A stretch of DNA of 64,000 bases from Absidia repens (Eukaryota; Mucoromycota; Mucoromycetes; Mucorales; Cunninghamellaceae), in NCBI GenBank assembly GCA_002105175.1, contig MCGE01000002.1:868001-932000 (forward strand), written 5' to 3'. A program made the position numbers and the translations under genes. Below the pieces are notes generated by a model that searched no databases, was not told the origin of the DNA, and saw only the letters and a program-made list of their open reading frames with translations. Of the stretch, positions 24,526-34,374 are shown piece after piece (positions within the stretch are counted from its first letter, which is position 1; every line of letters begins with the position of its first letter).

Positions 24526-25611
24526 TCATTTACAATTGGCTGTTGAAGTTTTTGACTGTTGTGCCCCAGGTTGATTTTGTTGTTGATACGGGGTTTGAAG
24601 TTCATTAAATTGATTTCGTTGTCCATATTCACGAGGTCGGTATTCTGGTTGGCGACGATTGTCATATTGCCGATTGCCATTATTTTGATCATAATTTCGG
24701 TTGTAGTTATTTCCACGATAACGGTTTTGATTATAACCTTGAGATCGGTTCATTTCTTGACGTACTACTTCCCTAATCGATTCCTTAAGATCGTTAGTAT
24801 CATTTATTTCTTGTGACTTACTAGGTTTCTTAGGCCTTTTTTCTTCTGTGTCATTTCCAGAATTATTTTGACTGATTTGTATGGCCACCATTTTGGCTAA
24901 TTTTTCCATGAATGTGTTTTGATCCATTTCATCTTCATCTTGGTTGGTTATATCCATGACATTTAAGCTAGTAGGCTGTACCATTGGTGCATTATGCAGG
25001 AAGTCAGCTAATTTTGACTTTTGAGTGCCGATTTTTTTTGTGATGTTTTGGTTTTTATCCATATTTTCAGATCTATAAGCCTTCCACCAGTCTCCTGCAT
25101 GTTTTTTCCAATCTTCCATTTTTGTAGCGCCAAATGCTAGGCAGTGAGCTCGGATTGGAGGTAATAATCCAGTTCTAAAACGATTTAATAATACGTTTGG
25201 ATCGGGGTTTTCAGCTAGCTTTGCCGCAGCTCTTAATCTTGAATAATAAGTTTGCGGTCTTTCATCTACACCTTGTGTCATGTCATTGTAAGCGAATTCA
25301 TATGATTGAAGTAATTCGGTAGTGACATATTGTTTTTCCAAAGCATTCATGGCTCCAATATAAGTTACGGGATCAGATGTTTCTATCCAGTCTTCCATGA
25401 ATGATTCCGCTTCTCCATATAGAAGGGAATTTAGAATAATAAGCTTTCGGTCTTCATTTGTGACGTTTGTCAGAGAGAGGTAGTTCTCCAGTAATTTTTT
25501 GAATTTGCGGAAATCTTCGCCTTCCTTAGCAGAGAAGGTAGCAATATTAGGTTTGAGTCCTTTGAGGCTTTGCTCGTATGATGTTGCCAACACAGTATGT
25601 TCTTCAGCCAT
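24526..25611 (-). CDS. Gag-like capsid protein of the gypsy element
   Basis: 361 codons from ATG 25611. The middle (FRKFKKLLENYL, ESFMEDWIE, AYNDMTQGVDERPQTYYSRL, NRFRTGLLPPIRAH) is a typical retrotransposon gag/capsid pattern. The C-terminus has no CCHC zinc knuckle; instead it is Asn/Arg/Gln-rich (NRYRGNNYNRNYD), which may bind RNA. The frame then shifts, so the junction with pol is not intact in this assembly. Confidence 0.88.
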   Translation of the reverse strand: MAEEHTVLATSYEQSLKGLKPNIATFSAKEGEDFRKFKKLLENYLSLTNVTNEDRKLIILNSLLYGEAESFMEDWIETSDPVTYIGAMNALEKQYVTTELLQSYEFAYNDMTQGVDERPQTYYSRLRAAAKLAENPDPNVLLNRFRTGLLPPIRAHCLAFGATKMEDWKKHAGDWWKAYRSENMDKNQNITKKIGTQKSKLADFLHNAPMVQPTSLNVMDITNQDEDEMDQNTFMEKLAKMVAIQISQNNSGNDTEEKRPKKPSKSQEINDTNDLKESIREVVRQEMNRSQGYNQNRYRGNNYNRNYDQNNGNRQYDNRRQPEYRPREYGQRNQFNELQTPYQQQNQPGAQQSKTSTANCK

Positions 25612-25619
25612 GTTTGATT

Positions 25620-26005
25620 GATTCTTGATTATTTTCAGTTTATAATGTTTTTGATTTTTGATTTTTGATTTTGAGATTTCAGATTTTTGATTTCAGATTT
25701 TTTTTTTTTTTTGATTTCTGATTGAGTCCAAATATTTTTTTTGATTTCAATTAATTTCTTGTTTTGATTCCAAATAATTTCTTGTTTTGATTCCAAATAA
25801 TTTCTTGTTTTGATTCCAAATAAAATTTCTTTCTTTGATCTCAAATAATTTCTTTTTCTGATTTCAAATGATTTCTTTTTTTGATTCCAAATAATTTCTT
25901 GTTTTGATTCCAAATAATTTCTTGTTTTGATTCCAAATAAAATTTCTTTCTTTGATCTCAAATAATTTCTTTTTCTGATTTCAAATGATTTCTTTTTTTG
26001 ATTCC
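25620..26005. repeat. Tandem repeats in the retroelement leader
   Basis: Units of about 23 nt based on ttgattccaaataatttcttg. They form a higher-order repeat of about 121 bp (25766-25886 repeated at 25887-26003). They lie between the primer-binding-like site and the gag start, the untranslated leader. The open frame over them is a by-product of the repeat. Confidence 0.9.
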
Positions 26006-26008
26006 CCT

Positions 26009-26021
26009 GTAGTGAGCACCA
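26009..26021 (-). other. Primer-binding-like site of the gypsy element
   Basis: On the minus strand TGGTGCTCACTAC starts 4 nt inside the 5' LTR; the leading TGG would pair with a tRNA 3' CCA. I cannot assign the tRNA. The same 13-mer also occurs inside every LTR of this group. Confidence 0.5.
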
Positions 26022-26025
26022 AATA

Positions 26026-26887
26026 TGTTGTGGCTGTTTTTAAGTTTTGTTATAAGTGAATACCAATTATGTTATGGTAGACTTGATGTTTTTGATGTTA
26101 TTTGTATAGTTTGGTATAGATAGAATAGTATCTTGCACCAAATGTGTCTTGTAATAAATTAATTTTTCTTCCTAGTGAAAGTCAAGAGCGATTTATTTTT
26201 CTCTGGACGGAATTTGAAATTTGATTTGCAGTGGTCCCTGAATTGACTTTTGTTTATAGAGAGAGCACTAGATATGTACTACACCAAATGTGTATTTGAA
26301 TATGAGTAATGAGTTCCAGATATGAGTTTGGATAGTAAGTAGTGAGCACCAGAACTTTTGTAGATAAAGTCCAACTTGAAATAAAAGAAGTTTTAAAAAG
26401 TAAAACTTGATAAAATAAAATAAAGTAGAAGTATTGACCTTAGCTGGTTCAATAAAAATAAAAAGGAGTATAATTGACTCTGAAATAAAATAAATAAAGA
26501 TTCCTATAGCAAAATAGAAATAACTTGATAACTTGATAACTTGGTAATTTGGTGGTTATAAAAAAAACCTTTGTACTGACTTTTATTTGTTAAATGAGAA
26601 AAGTATATAGAAAAACTAAAGAGAAAGAAAAGGATAATAATAAAAAGTTGGCTATTTATACTAAAAAACTGATATCTATAGAGATGGTTTGTTTTTGTGT
26701 TTTTCATCTATGGAATGTATTTTCTAATTTTTTTCGGATGTATATATGTATTTTCTATTTTTTTTTGAGATGTATGAATGTATTTTCCATTGACTAGTTT
26801 TCATTCATGGCCCAGTCCATTAATTGGTTAAAACCAAAAATGTCAGCAGCAATTTCCCCAGCGGTGTCTTCAATGCTGGACCCAACA
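26026..26887 (-). repeat. 5' LTR of the gypsy element (862 bp)
   Basis: Starts tgttgtggc, ends cccaaca (plus strand), immediately followed by the gctg duplication. Differs from the 3' LTR only by single-base indels. Confidence 0.93.
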
Positions 26888-26927
26888 GCTGAAATTGGTA
26901 TGAAGCTTGTGTTGCGGCTAAATTTGT

Positions 26928-27779
26928 TGTTGTGGCTGTTTTTAAGTTTTGTTATAAGTGAATACCAATTATGTTATGGTAGACTTGATGTTTTTGATGT
27001 TATTTGTATAGTTTGGTATAGATAGAATAGTATCTTGCACCAAATGTGTCTTGTAATAAATTAATTTTTCTTCCTAGTGAAAGTCAAGAGCGATTTATTT
27101 TTCTCTGGACGGAATTTGAAATTTGATTTGCAGTGGTCCCTGAATTGATTTTTGTTTATAGAGAGAGCACTAGATATGTGTCACACCAAATATGTATTTG
27201 ATAACGAGATGTGAGTTCTAGATATGAGTTTGGATAATAAGTAGTGAGCACCAGAACTTTTGTAGATAAAGTCCAACTTGAAATAAAAGAAGTTTTAAAA
27301 AGTAAAACTTGATAAAATAAAATAAAGTAGAAGTATTGACCTTAGCTGGTTCAATAAAAATAAAAAAAGAGTATAACTGACTCTGAAATAAAATAAATAA
27401 AGATTTCTATAGCAAAATAGAAATAACTTGATAACTTGATAACTTGGTAATTTGGTGGTTATAAAAAAAACCTTTGTACTGACTTTTATTTGTTAAATGA
27501 GAAAAGTATATAGAAAAAAACTAAAGAGAAAGAAAAGGATAATAATAAAAAGTGGGGTATTTATACTAATTTTTGTTGGTTTCTTTTGTTGCTGATGCGT
27601 TTTATATTTTTTTTGTTGGTTTTGTTGCTAATGCCTTTTATGTTTTTTTTGTTCTTTTTGTTGCGAGAGTTGATATCGCTTCTTTGTTGTGGGATCATTC
27701 ATCACTTAGACCCCATCCAAGCACTTGGTTGATATTAAAAATATCGGCGGCAATGGTATCGGCGGTGGTAACCGGACAG
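26928..27779 (-). repeat. Related third LTR, diverged at its inner end
   Basis: Very similar to the two LTRs from 26928 to about 27565, with several substitutions (for example tgtcacacc for tgtactacacc), then diverges. The inner end aligns again by coding tail and ends ccggaca at about 27779. It lies 36 bp right of the full element's target-site duplication. Interpreted as a 3' or solo LTR of a sister element. Confidence 0.75.
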
Positions 27780-27844
27780 TTGATAGTGGCGACATTGGCG
27801 GCATTGGTGGCAGTGGTAGTGTTGGTGGCAGTGGTGGTTTCCAT
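27695..27844 (-). CDS. Short relative of the extra retroelement ORF
   Basis: 49 codons with ATG and stop: a Thr/Ala/Asn-rich start, then TADTIAADIFNINQVLGW, alignable with TAGEIAADIFGFNQLMDW of the 151-codon ORF. It crosses the presumed inner edge of the third LTR in the same way. Probably a remnant of the sister element. Confidence 0.5.
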   Translation of the reverse strand: METTTATNTTTATNAANVATINCPVTTADTIAADIFNINQVLGWGLSDE

Positions 27845-27888
27845 AACATTGTTATTTTAGTTGTTACGGCTAATTTGGGTAAGAAGCT

Positions 27889-28622
27889 TGTAACAGAGTA
27901 GTGTTTTTGTAGGTTTTTATGTTTTTCTGGGTTGAATAGGATGTCTTGAGGTATCCTTTAGTATAGCTTTTGCTTGTTTAGAGCTTGAAAATGAATTTGT
28001 TCCTTGGGCGGAATTTGAAATAACTTGTTCCTGAATCGGACAAAAATAGAATTGAGAGTAGTGAGCACCAGAACTTTTGTAGATAAAGTCCAACTGTAGA
28101 GAAAGTTTATAAAAAATAAACTTGGAAGAGTAAAATAAAATAAAAAAAGAAAAGTATTGACCTTTGTTGGTTCAATAAAAATATAGTGTATAACACACAG
28201 TAAAAATAAAATAAAAAAAAGAGGACTTGTAGTCAAAAATAAAAGGAGATTTCTATGATTCAATATAGAAACGGTAGATAATTTGGTGGTATTATAACCT
28301 TTGTACTAAGTTTTATTTTATAAAATGAGAAAACTGAAAAAACTGATTCAAAAAAACTAAAGATTTCGAAATTTGTGGGGGAAGGATGGGGTATTTATAC
28401 TAAATTTCGAAACTAAAAAAGACGCTAAGGGTAAAAAATAATAATAATAAGGATCGCTGTGCGTAAATAAGATATATAGACGGCGCTAAGCGTCAAAAAA
28501 AAAATGCGTTGAGCGTCAAAATGATTCAATGTCCGCCGCCGGTCGCCCAACTAAGAGCAGCAGTGACACCAAAAATGGCATTTAAAAAATTATCGCTTGT
28601 CACTTGCTCGACACTTGTAACA
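27889..28622 (-). repeat. Fourth, more diverged LTR
   Basis: Shares blocks with the other LTRs (gcggaatttgaaat, gtagtgagcaccagaacttttgtagataaagtcc, attgacctt-gttggttcaataaaaata). Bounded by cttgtaacagagt at 27887 and 28615. Its inner end encodes a tail (SDNFLNAIFGVTAALSWA, stop at 28526) resembling the extra-ORF C-terminus. Exact ends are inferred. Confidence 0.6.
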
Positions 28623-28989
28623 GAGTCTGTGATCCTCTCCTCTCCAGGTATTCATTGTCACAATCTACCATAGCTACTTGCATCTTTTCTTTCCATATCT
28701 CATCTCTCCTCCACCCTCTGGCTTTTTTGTGGATGTGTCATCCAAGCTATCTGGCGTCATCACTGGTCTTATGTCATCCACCAAACTCCCTTCACACCGT
28801 CTCAGATAGTACCTTTCGTCGTCTCCCTCTTCTCCCCGCTACACCCCTCTCCCCTTGTTTATTATTTTCCGCATCCATTCGAAGAATAACTTAATTTCAT
28901 CTTCTTTGTCGGTTAGTTTATTTCGCTTACTTTTATTTATCTCAATAGATCAGAATTCACCAACTTGCCACCACTCTATAATGTGCTTC

Positions 28990-29665
28990 TTTCAAACCCC
29001 GCAATAAAAATCATATATTGCCCTGAAAAAATATTTCCCACTCTGCCTATTCCCTTTTTTTTTGATTTTTTTTTCTTCTTTTTTTTTTCACAATTCCAGC
29101 TTCTATGGGATTAGGGTGGTCTTAGATTATTTTCAGTACTAGTATAGAATGGTTTTTGCTCAGGGATTACAAGATGCATGGGAAAACCCTTTCATTTTGG
29201 ATCTAGGATCTGAAGGCACCATTACTTGGCTTTTTGGAGCCTTCATTAGCTTAGTTCAGTGTTAGTGTGTCATAGATTGTATCAATATCTCAATAAAATA
29301 TGTACTTTTTTACTTATCTCACTGAAAAATGTCCCATATATCCTACTCATATCTTCTACAATACGTCCTTTGTTTACTGCCATCGACGTTTTTGATTAGT
29401 GTAGACAGCTGTTTTGCTTCAATAACAAATATACCCCCAGTCTTTATTAAACCTTGCGCAGTATATTACTCCAATTTTACGTTCGTACCTTTAAATAAGT
29501 GTTTACTGTTCTTCAGAACTCTCATTAGTTTTCCAGTTAGTCTCCCATATATTACCTCCATTAGATCCTTCTATTAGATTTCTTGTGACAATGAACCTCC
29601 CATCTTTGGTTTAGTACCTATCAATATACTTCAATAAAATATGACTTTTATTAGTTAACCACCAT
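28990..29665 (+). repeat. Dispersed repeat family, copy 2
   Basis: Core at 29100-29310: gggattagggtggtcttagatta, ggattacaagatgcatggg, aaaccctttcattttggat, actttttggagccttcattagctta, ending aataaaatatgt. A second block (cttgtgacaatgaacct to caataaaatatgac, 29580-29650) is shared with the copy at 58.5 kb. Confidence 0.75.
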
Positions 29666-30486
29666 ATGACCCATATGATGATGGGGAATACCGTTACTGT
29701 TGATCCTCTGTGAGGGCTTTATAGAGCACCTTCTTTGTAGTTCACCTATCTTATCCACCACCTTTGCTCCTCCCCCATTTCAAAGCCTAAACGACTGGTT
29801 GGCAGTTGCTGGCTCTAATTGTAACCGAGGCAACGTATTTTTGAGTGAATCAAATGTTTGGAACTCTCGACTTGTCTTCATTTTCAAAACACAAAAGAGA
29901 AGACTTATACACCAAATACAAAAAGCTATCAACAACAATAGCAGCAAAACTCCGTACATATCAGTGCCGCAAATCAAGAATTCTTTAGAATACAATACTG
30001 GTGCAAGGGTTCCTTTTGATCAGTGCTTTACTCGATCCCGTAAAAGTCCCCAAACCGACCACCAACTCTTGTTTCCGATTTTATTTATGCGAAATTTGGG
30101 AATGCCTTTGGTGGATATCTCTTTCTAAATTTTAGTGACTCTCAGAAACCATTTCATGAACTTCAAGGACGACAAAATCGTGGCACCAAAATCAAAAGGG
30201 ATACACTGAATACGGGACGAATACTGAATATTACATGAAATATTTGACTTTAGGAAAGCGGGTCGTTAGTCACGGTAAAAGGAAAAATAATCAATATGAT
30301 AGTAATCTATTATAATCGGTAGATAAAATTATCTAATGATAGGGGGGGGAGGTAAGAAACTTGCATGACTGTTTACTAACATTTTTATATTCCGACCGAC
30401 CCTGCGCGCCTAGTAATTCCTTAACAAAAATCTGTTTATTTTCCCCAATTTTTTTTTCTTGTTTTTTCTTCTTCAGTTAATTCGAT
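29666..30486. other. Intergenic DNA upstream of TIM50
   Basis: A 142-codon open frame at 29700-30128 has no recognisable domain. T-rich tracts at 30440-30475 probably mark the TIM50 promoter. Confidence 0.4.
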
Positions 30487-32326
30487 ATGCTTAGAACTAT
30501 TACCTCTCGCTTAGCCAAGAATGGTGCTCGCCGAGCATACTCTACTGGAAAACCCACTCAACATGAAGGTTCCAAAGCAACACACAACTTGGCTGAAGAA
30601 GCATTAGCACAGAAAACAGGCGGTCAATTTAAGGCGACATTACCCAAGGGCGACAAGAAACCTGCTAAGGCTGCTGGTTCAAAGGAAAATCATTGGAAAT
30701 CAATTGCTATTGGTACTGGAGTCACTACTGGTGCTCTGATTGGTGGACTGTTTTACTATGGTCGCCCCTTCGCGGACAATAGGGAAGACAAGGTAAGGCC
30801 AACAGACACTCGTTTGCATCGAAGCATCTCACCCATTTTTTATAATTATGTATCTATTAGTATGTTTCTGAAAATCTTCTTTTAGCTTCTTATCATCGCT
30901 CTCTCGATCGGTTCCGTGAATTCCGGCAGGTAAATAGAGAGAAATAATATTGGATGGGTTTAGGCAGTTAGCTGACTAAACGCTTGGGATTTTTATCATA
31001 TAGGAAATGCACCAGCCAATGTGGGATCAACTCCTCCCAGACCCTCTTCCTGAACCCTATCGTCGTCCTTATACCTTAGTGATCAACTTGGATGAAACAT
31101 TGGTTTATTCTACTTGGAGCGTAAGTGATACAGGATTGAACACTAGCCAGTGACTATTTCGTACTCAAAATATTCTCGTTGCCCCTCCCTTTTTATTATT
31201 GTTATTAGCGAGAACATGGCTGGCGACATGCTAAGCGACCTGGTGTGGATTACTTTTTGTCTTACTTGTCCCAATTCTATGAAATCGTGATTTTTACATC
31301 TCAGCCCGCTATGGTAAGGAATCGATATAAAGAAGCTAACGGTCATGTTTTAATACTTCTATCTCACCATCTTTCCATATTTTTTTTTTTTTTTTTAAAA
31401 AAAAAAAGAATGCTATGCCTATTCTTGACAAATTAGATCCTTATCAGTATGCAATGTATCGACTTTATCGTGATGGTACTCGTTATGTAGATGGCAAACA
31501 CATCAAGGACATTTCTCATTTGAATCGTGATTTAAGCAAGGTGATCATGATGGATTCCAACCCTGAAGCATTTTCGATGCAACCTGAAAATGGTATTGCA
31601 CTAAAACCTTGGAAGGGCGAAGCAGGCGATCATGGTCTTTTAGATTACATCCCATTCTTAGAAGGTAAACATTCTCAATTATAATATGTATGATTTACTA
31701 ATATTTCTAATTTTTGTTTTATTTTCTATTTTGTATCTATTGTCTCTATATAGCTATTGCATTGACTAATCCTACCGACATTCGACCTGTATTACAAAGC
31801 TTCGGCGATTCACATATCCCTGAAGAATGGGCGAAACGGGAAGCGGATATGAATGAACAACATAGGCAACAATGGTTAGCGGAACAACAAGGGAAGCCCT
31901 CAAAACGGAATTTGGGATCATTACTTCGTGGTGGTGGTGGCGGCGCTCAAGAACCTGAAGGTCCTCCTCCTACCTACCTTGAACAAATGCGAAGACATGT
32001 ACGGGAAACTTTTGCGCAAGAGCATGAACAAATGAAGGTGCAACAAGATCAAATGATGAAGGATATGGAAATGCAAAAGGAAAAAATGAAGGATATGAAG
32101 ATGACTGTATGGGAATTGATGTCTCAAGTATCGTCGGTAATACAAATGACAAAATAGCAAAAAGGGGATAGGAAAAAAAATGAGGGGAGGGGGGGACTGT
32201 TACGCTGATGCACTTGTCGTACCGCTTTTTTGGTCTGTTTTTATGCATGAAAGGAACTGTACTAATTTTTTTTTATTCTTCAGGGCCAACCAATGATGCC
32301 ACCTGGTCAAGAACCTACTCAGGATC

Positions 32327-32408
<82 letters not shown>

Positions 32409-32433
32409 GCAACAACCTAGCCAAGGACATTGA
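30487..32433 (+). CDS. TIM50: TIM50, presequence-translocase subunit of the mitochondrial inner membrane
   Basis: Receptor of the TIM23 complex that takes presequence proteins from TOM. Exons 30487-30792, 30861-30929, 31004-31120, 31209-31313, 31409-31664, 31754-32127, 32284-32433. The N-terminus is an Arg-rich presequence ([20 protein letters not shown]), followed by a membrane segment ([20 protein letters not shown]) and the FCP1-like domain. The HAD motif reads [11 protein letters not shown]: the first catalytic Asp of DxDxT is Asn, as expected for a non-enzymatic family. Family motifs KRPGVDYFL and [11 protein letters not shown] are present. The C-terminus is coiled and Met/Lys/Glu-rich, and the last exon adds 30 consecutive Gln codons. 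Leaving the last intron unspliced would end the protein at 32157 without them. Confidence 0.93.
32326..32415 (+). repeat. CAA/CAG polyglutamine repeat in the last TIM50 exon
   Basis: 30 Gln codons, 29 CAA and one CAG, in frame in the terminal exon. The near-pure triplet tract is likely length-variable. Confidence 0.9.
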
Positions 32434-32696
32434 TTTGGCTAGACGTAGATTGTAGTTTATCATTTAGATTTTGTTTTTACAATAAAGAAAAAGTTACTTT
32501 TTTGATGTGCATATGAAAATGCATGTTGGTATTCATACATGTACCGTTGTCTTCAAAAAATAAAACGGGCAACTGATAGAATTGATGGGATGATAGAGGT
32601 TATATGAGGCTACATGGTAGATATAGTGACAAAATTGGCGAACAAGGGAAAAAAAGGTCTGTGAAGGGAGTTTCAAAACTGCGCATATACAAACCC

Positions 32697-32730
32697 ACAT
32701 ACATACATACATACATACATACACACACAC
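32697..32730. repeat. (CATA)n/(CA)n microsatellite
   Basis: acatacatacatacatacat followed by acacacac, between convergent TIM50 and the forkhead gene. Confidence 0.85.
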
Positions 32731-32945
32731 ACCTTGATTGAGACGATAATAGAATATGTAGGGGAAATTACGTCTTTATTGATATGTAACAATTTTTTTT
32801 ATTTTTGTTGAAGAAAGACTAAACTATATACAAATTTTTTTTTTTTCATGATAATACAAAGAAAATGGGGAATAGCATCGCTGAAAAAAATATGGGGTAA
32901 AAATAAGGGAGAGGGAATGTGCAAAATAAACTAAGGAAGACCACC

Positions 32946-34374
32946 TTAGATAACAACAGGCCATTGCAGAGATGGATCAGATTCCGTATCAGATTTTTGT
33001 TGTTGACATCTAGAGCGTTTTCTTGGTTTGTCTTGATCGTCCATGGCAAAGTGTTGAGGTAGTGGTGAGCCAAGGTTGTCTTCAGATAAGGACGAATGAG
33101 GACTGGTCACCGAAGAAAGGGTAACAGATAGTTCAGGTGGAAATACGTTCGAAGGTGTCGGCGATAATGGTCTATCAGATGCACTTGATGCTGATGATGT
33201 GGTAGAATAAGAAGGTTGCGCATGATGATGGTGAGGGTAATTAGTACCAGTGGTAGTAATGCTACTGGGATAATGGTGTTGTTGTTGTGGCTGCTGTTGA
33301 TGCACGTTGCCACCGTTGTAATAATGGCAACTACTATGGTGCTGCACGTTTGCATAATCCCGCATCATGATGTTGGGTTGTTGTGACCTATAACCATTGT
33401 ACGGCTGATAATAGTAATAATAATCGGAAGGTGTAGTCATAGTGGGCGGATTGGAGTTGGAGGTGGTGGTGGCAGTGGGTGTAGGTACATTGTTTGCATG
33501 GATCATCGTGTTGTTGTTGTTCATTCCATTGTTGGCAAAGTAACGAGTGTCCGAATGGCGTCGTACAGATGACCCAGAATTGGCTCGATAAGGCAAAGTC
33601 GATGGTGTCGCGTCGCTTGCTGACCGTCCGGCTCGTCCACGATAGGTTTGTTTAGCCCGTTGCTCATCTTCAGCCGCATGGTAATCAATCATCCAATAGG
33701 ATCCTTTACCGGGTTCGTTGATAGGTCTTGGTACACGAACAAAGCTTTTGTTCAAAGAGAGATTGTGGCGAATAGAGTTCTAATACACAAAATACATATA
33801 AACAGATGGTAAGTAAAAATGCTTGTCATGATAAAAAAAAAAATAAAAAAAAAATAAAAACGGGAGAGGGAATTGAGTTTACCTTCCAGCCAGATCCAGC
33901 CGTTTTGTAGTAAGAATAATGCTCCAAAACCCAACTGTATATATCATTCAAAGTGAGTTTCTGATCAGTACTATTTTCAATAGCATAGCGGATCAAGGTA
34001 GCATAAGAGTATGGAGGCTTGCCTTGAGTATTTTTTTCTACACGAACATCTTGACCAAGAGTAGACATCTGCCTTGATCTTTTCTTTTCATTAGACGGAG
34101 TTGGAGTTGGATGGCCATGGTGTACGGATTCCTCAATAGGTTCATTCCAAGTTGCAGAAGTAGATCCCAATCCGGTACCCATAGTAGTTGTAGGTGTTTT
34201 TGGTGATGCTGAGCTGGAGTTACTATCCATGGGAGTGGTGGGAATAGGCGGCAGTTGACGATAAAACAATTGAAGCTGATGGTTCATGACCTCATTGTTG
34301 GGAGTGGCTTCATTCATTAGTTCAGAAGAGGGAAAGGTCATGTTGGCGCGAGAATACCACGAGTAATCAGTCAT
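32946..34374 (-). CDS. Forkhead (FKH) transcription factor
   Basis: Two exons, 33883-34374 and 32946-33779, about 440 aa. The winged-helix domain is complete and split by the intron: [35 protein letters not shown], then [13 protein letters not shown] (recognition helix) and KGSYWMID (wing). Upstream are Ser/Thr/Pro-rich sequences and a short basic stretch (EKKRSRQ); downstream is a long low-complexity tail rich in Asn, Tyr, Ser and Gln, with another basic stretch (PRKRSRC) near the end. No FHA domain is visible, so it is not a Fkh1/Fkh2-type protein; closer to Sep1/Hcm1-like or Mucoromycota-specific forkheads. The ATG at 34374 is the first real ATG in frame. Targets unknown. Confidence 0.93.

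Larger units (their letters stand above)
18645..26887 (-). mobile_element. Full-length Ty3/gypsy-type LTR retrotransposon
   Basis: About 8.2 kb with two near-identical LTRs (18645-19501, 26026-26887) beginning tgttgtggc and ending cccaaca on the plus strand, flanked by a 4-bp duplication (gctg at 18641-18644 and 26888-26891). Coding order on the minus strand is gag, protease, reverse transcriptase, RNase H, integrase, then an extra ORF. RT before integrase is the Metaviridae order. A primer-binding-like site (TGGTGCTCACTAC, minus strand, 26009-26021) lies 4 nt inside the 5' LTR, and a polypurine tract (CTGGGGAGGCGCA, 19502-19514) abuts the 3' LTR. Gag-pol is interrupted by about seven frame changes, some perhaps assembly indels. 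Confidence 0.95.

Noticed and set aside
25635..25961. 108-codon minus-strand ORF of Lys/Asn/Ile repeats
   Set aside because: It is only the translation of the leader tandem repeats.
29700..30128. 142-codon plus-strand ORF upstream of TIM50
   Set aside because: No recognisable motif, biased composition, and it lies next to repeat sequence. It could be a transcribed leader but I cannot support a protein.
32200..32463. Poly-Leu and poly-Thr ORFs over the TIM50 CAA tract
   Set aside because: Other-frame and antisense readings of the triplet repeat.
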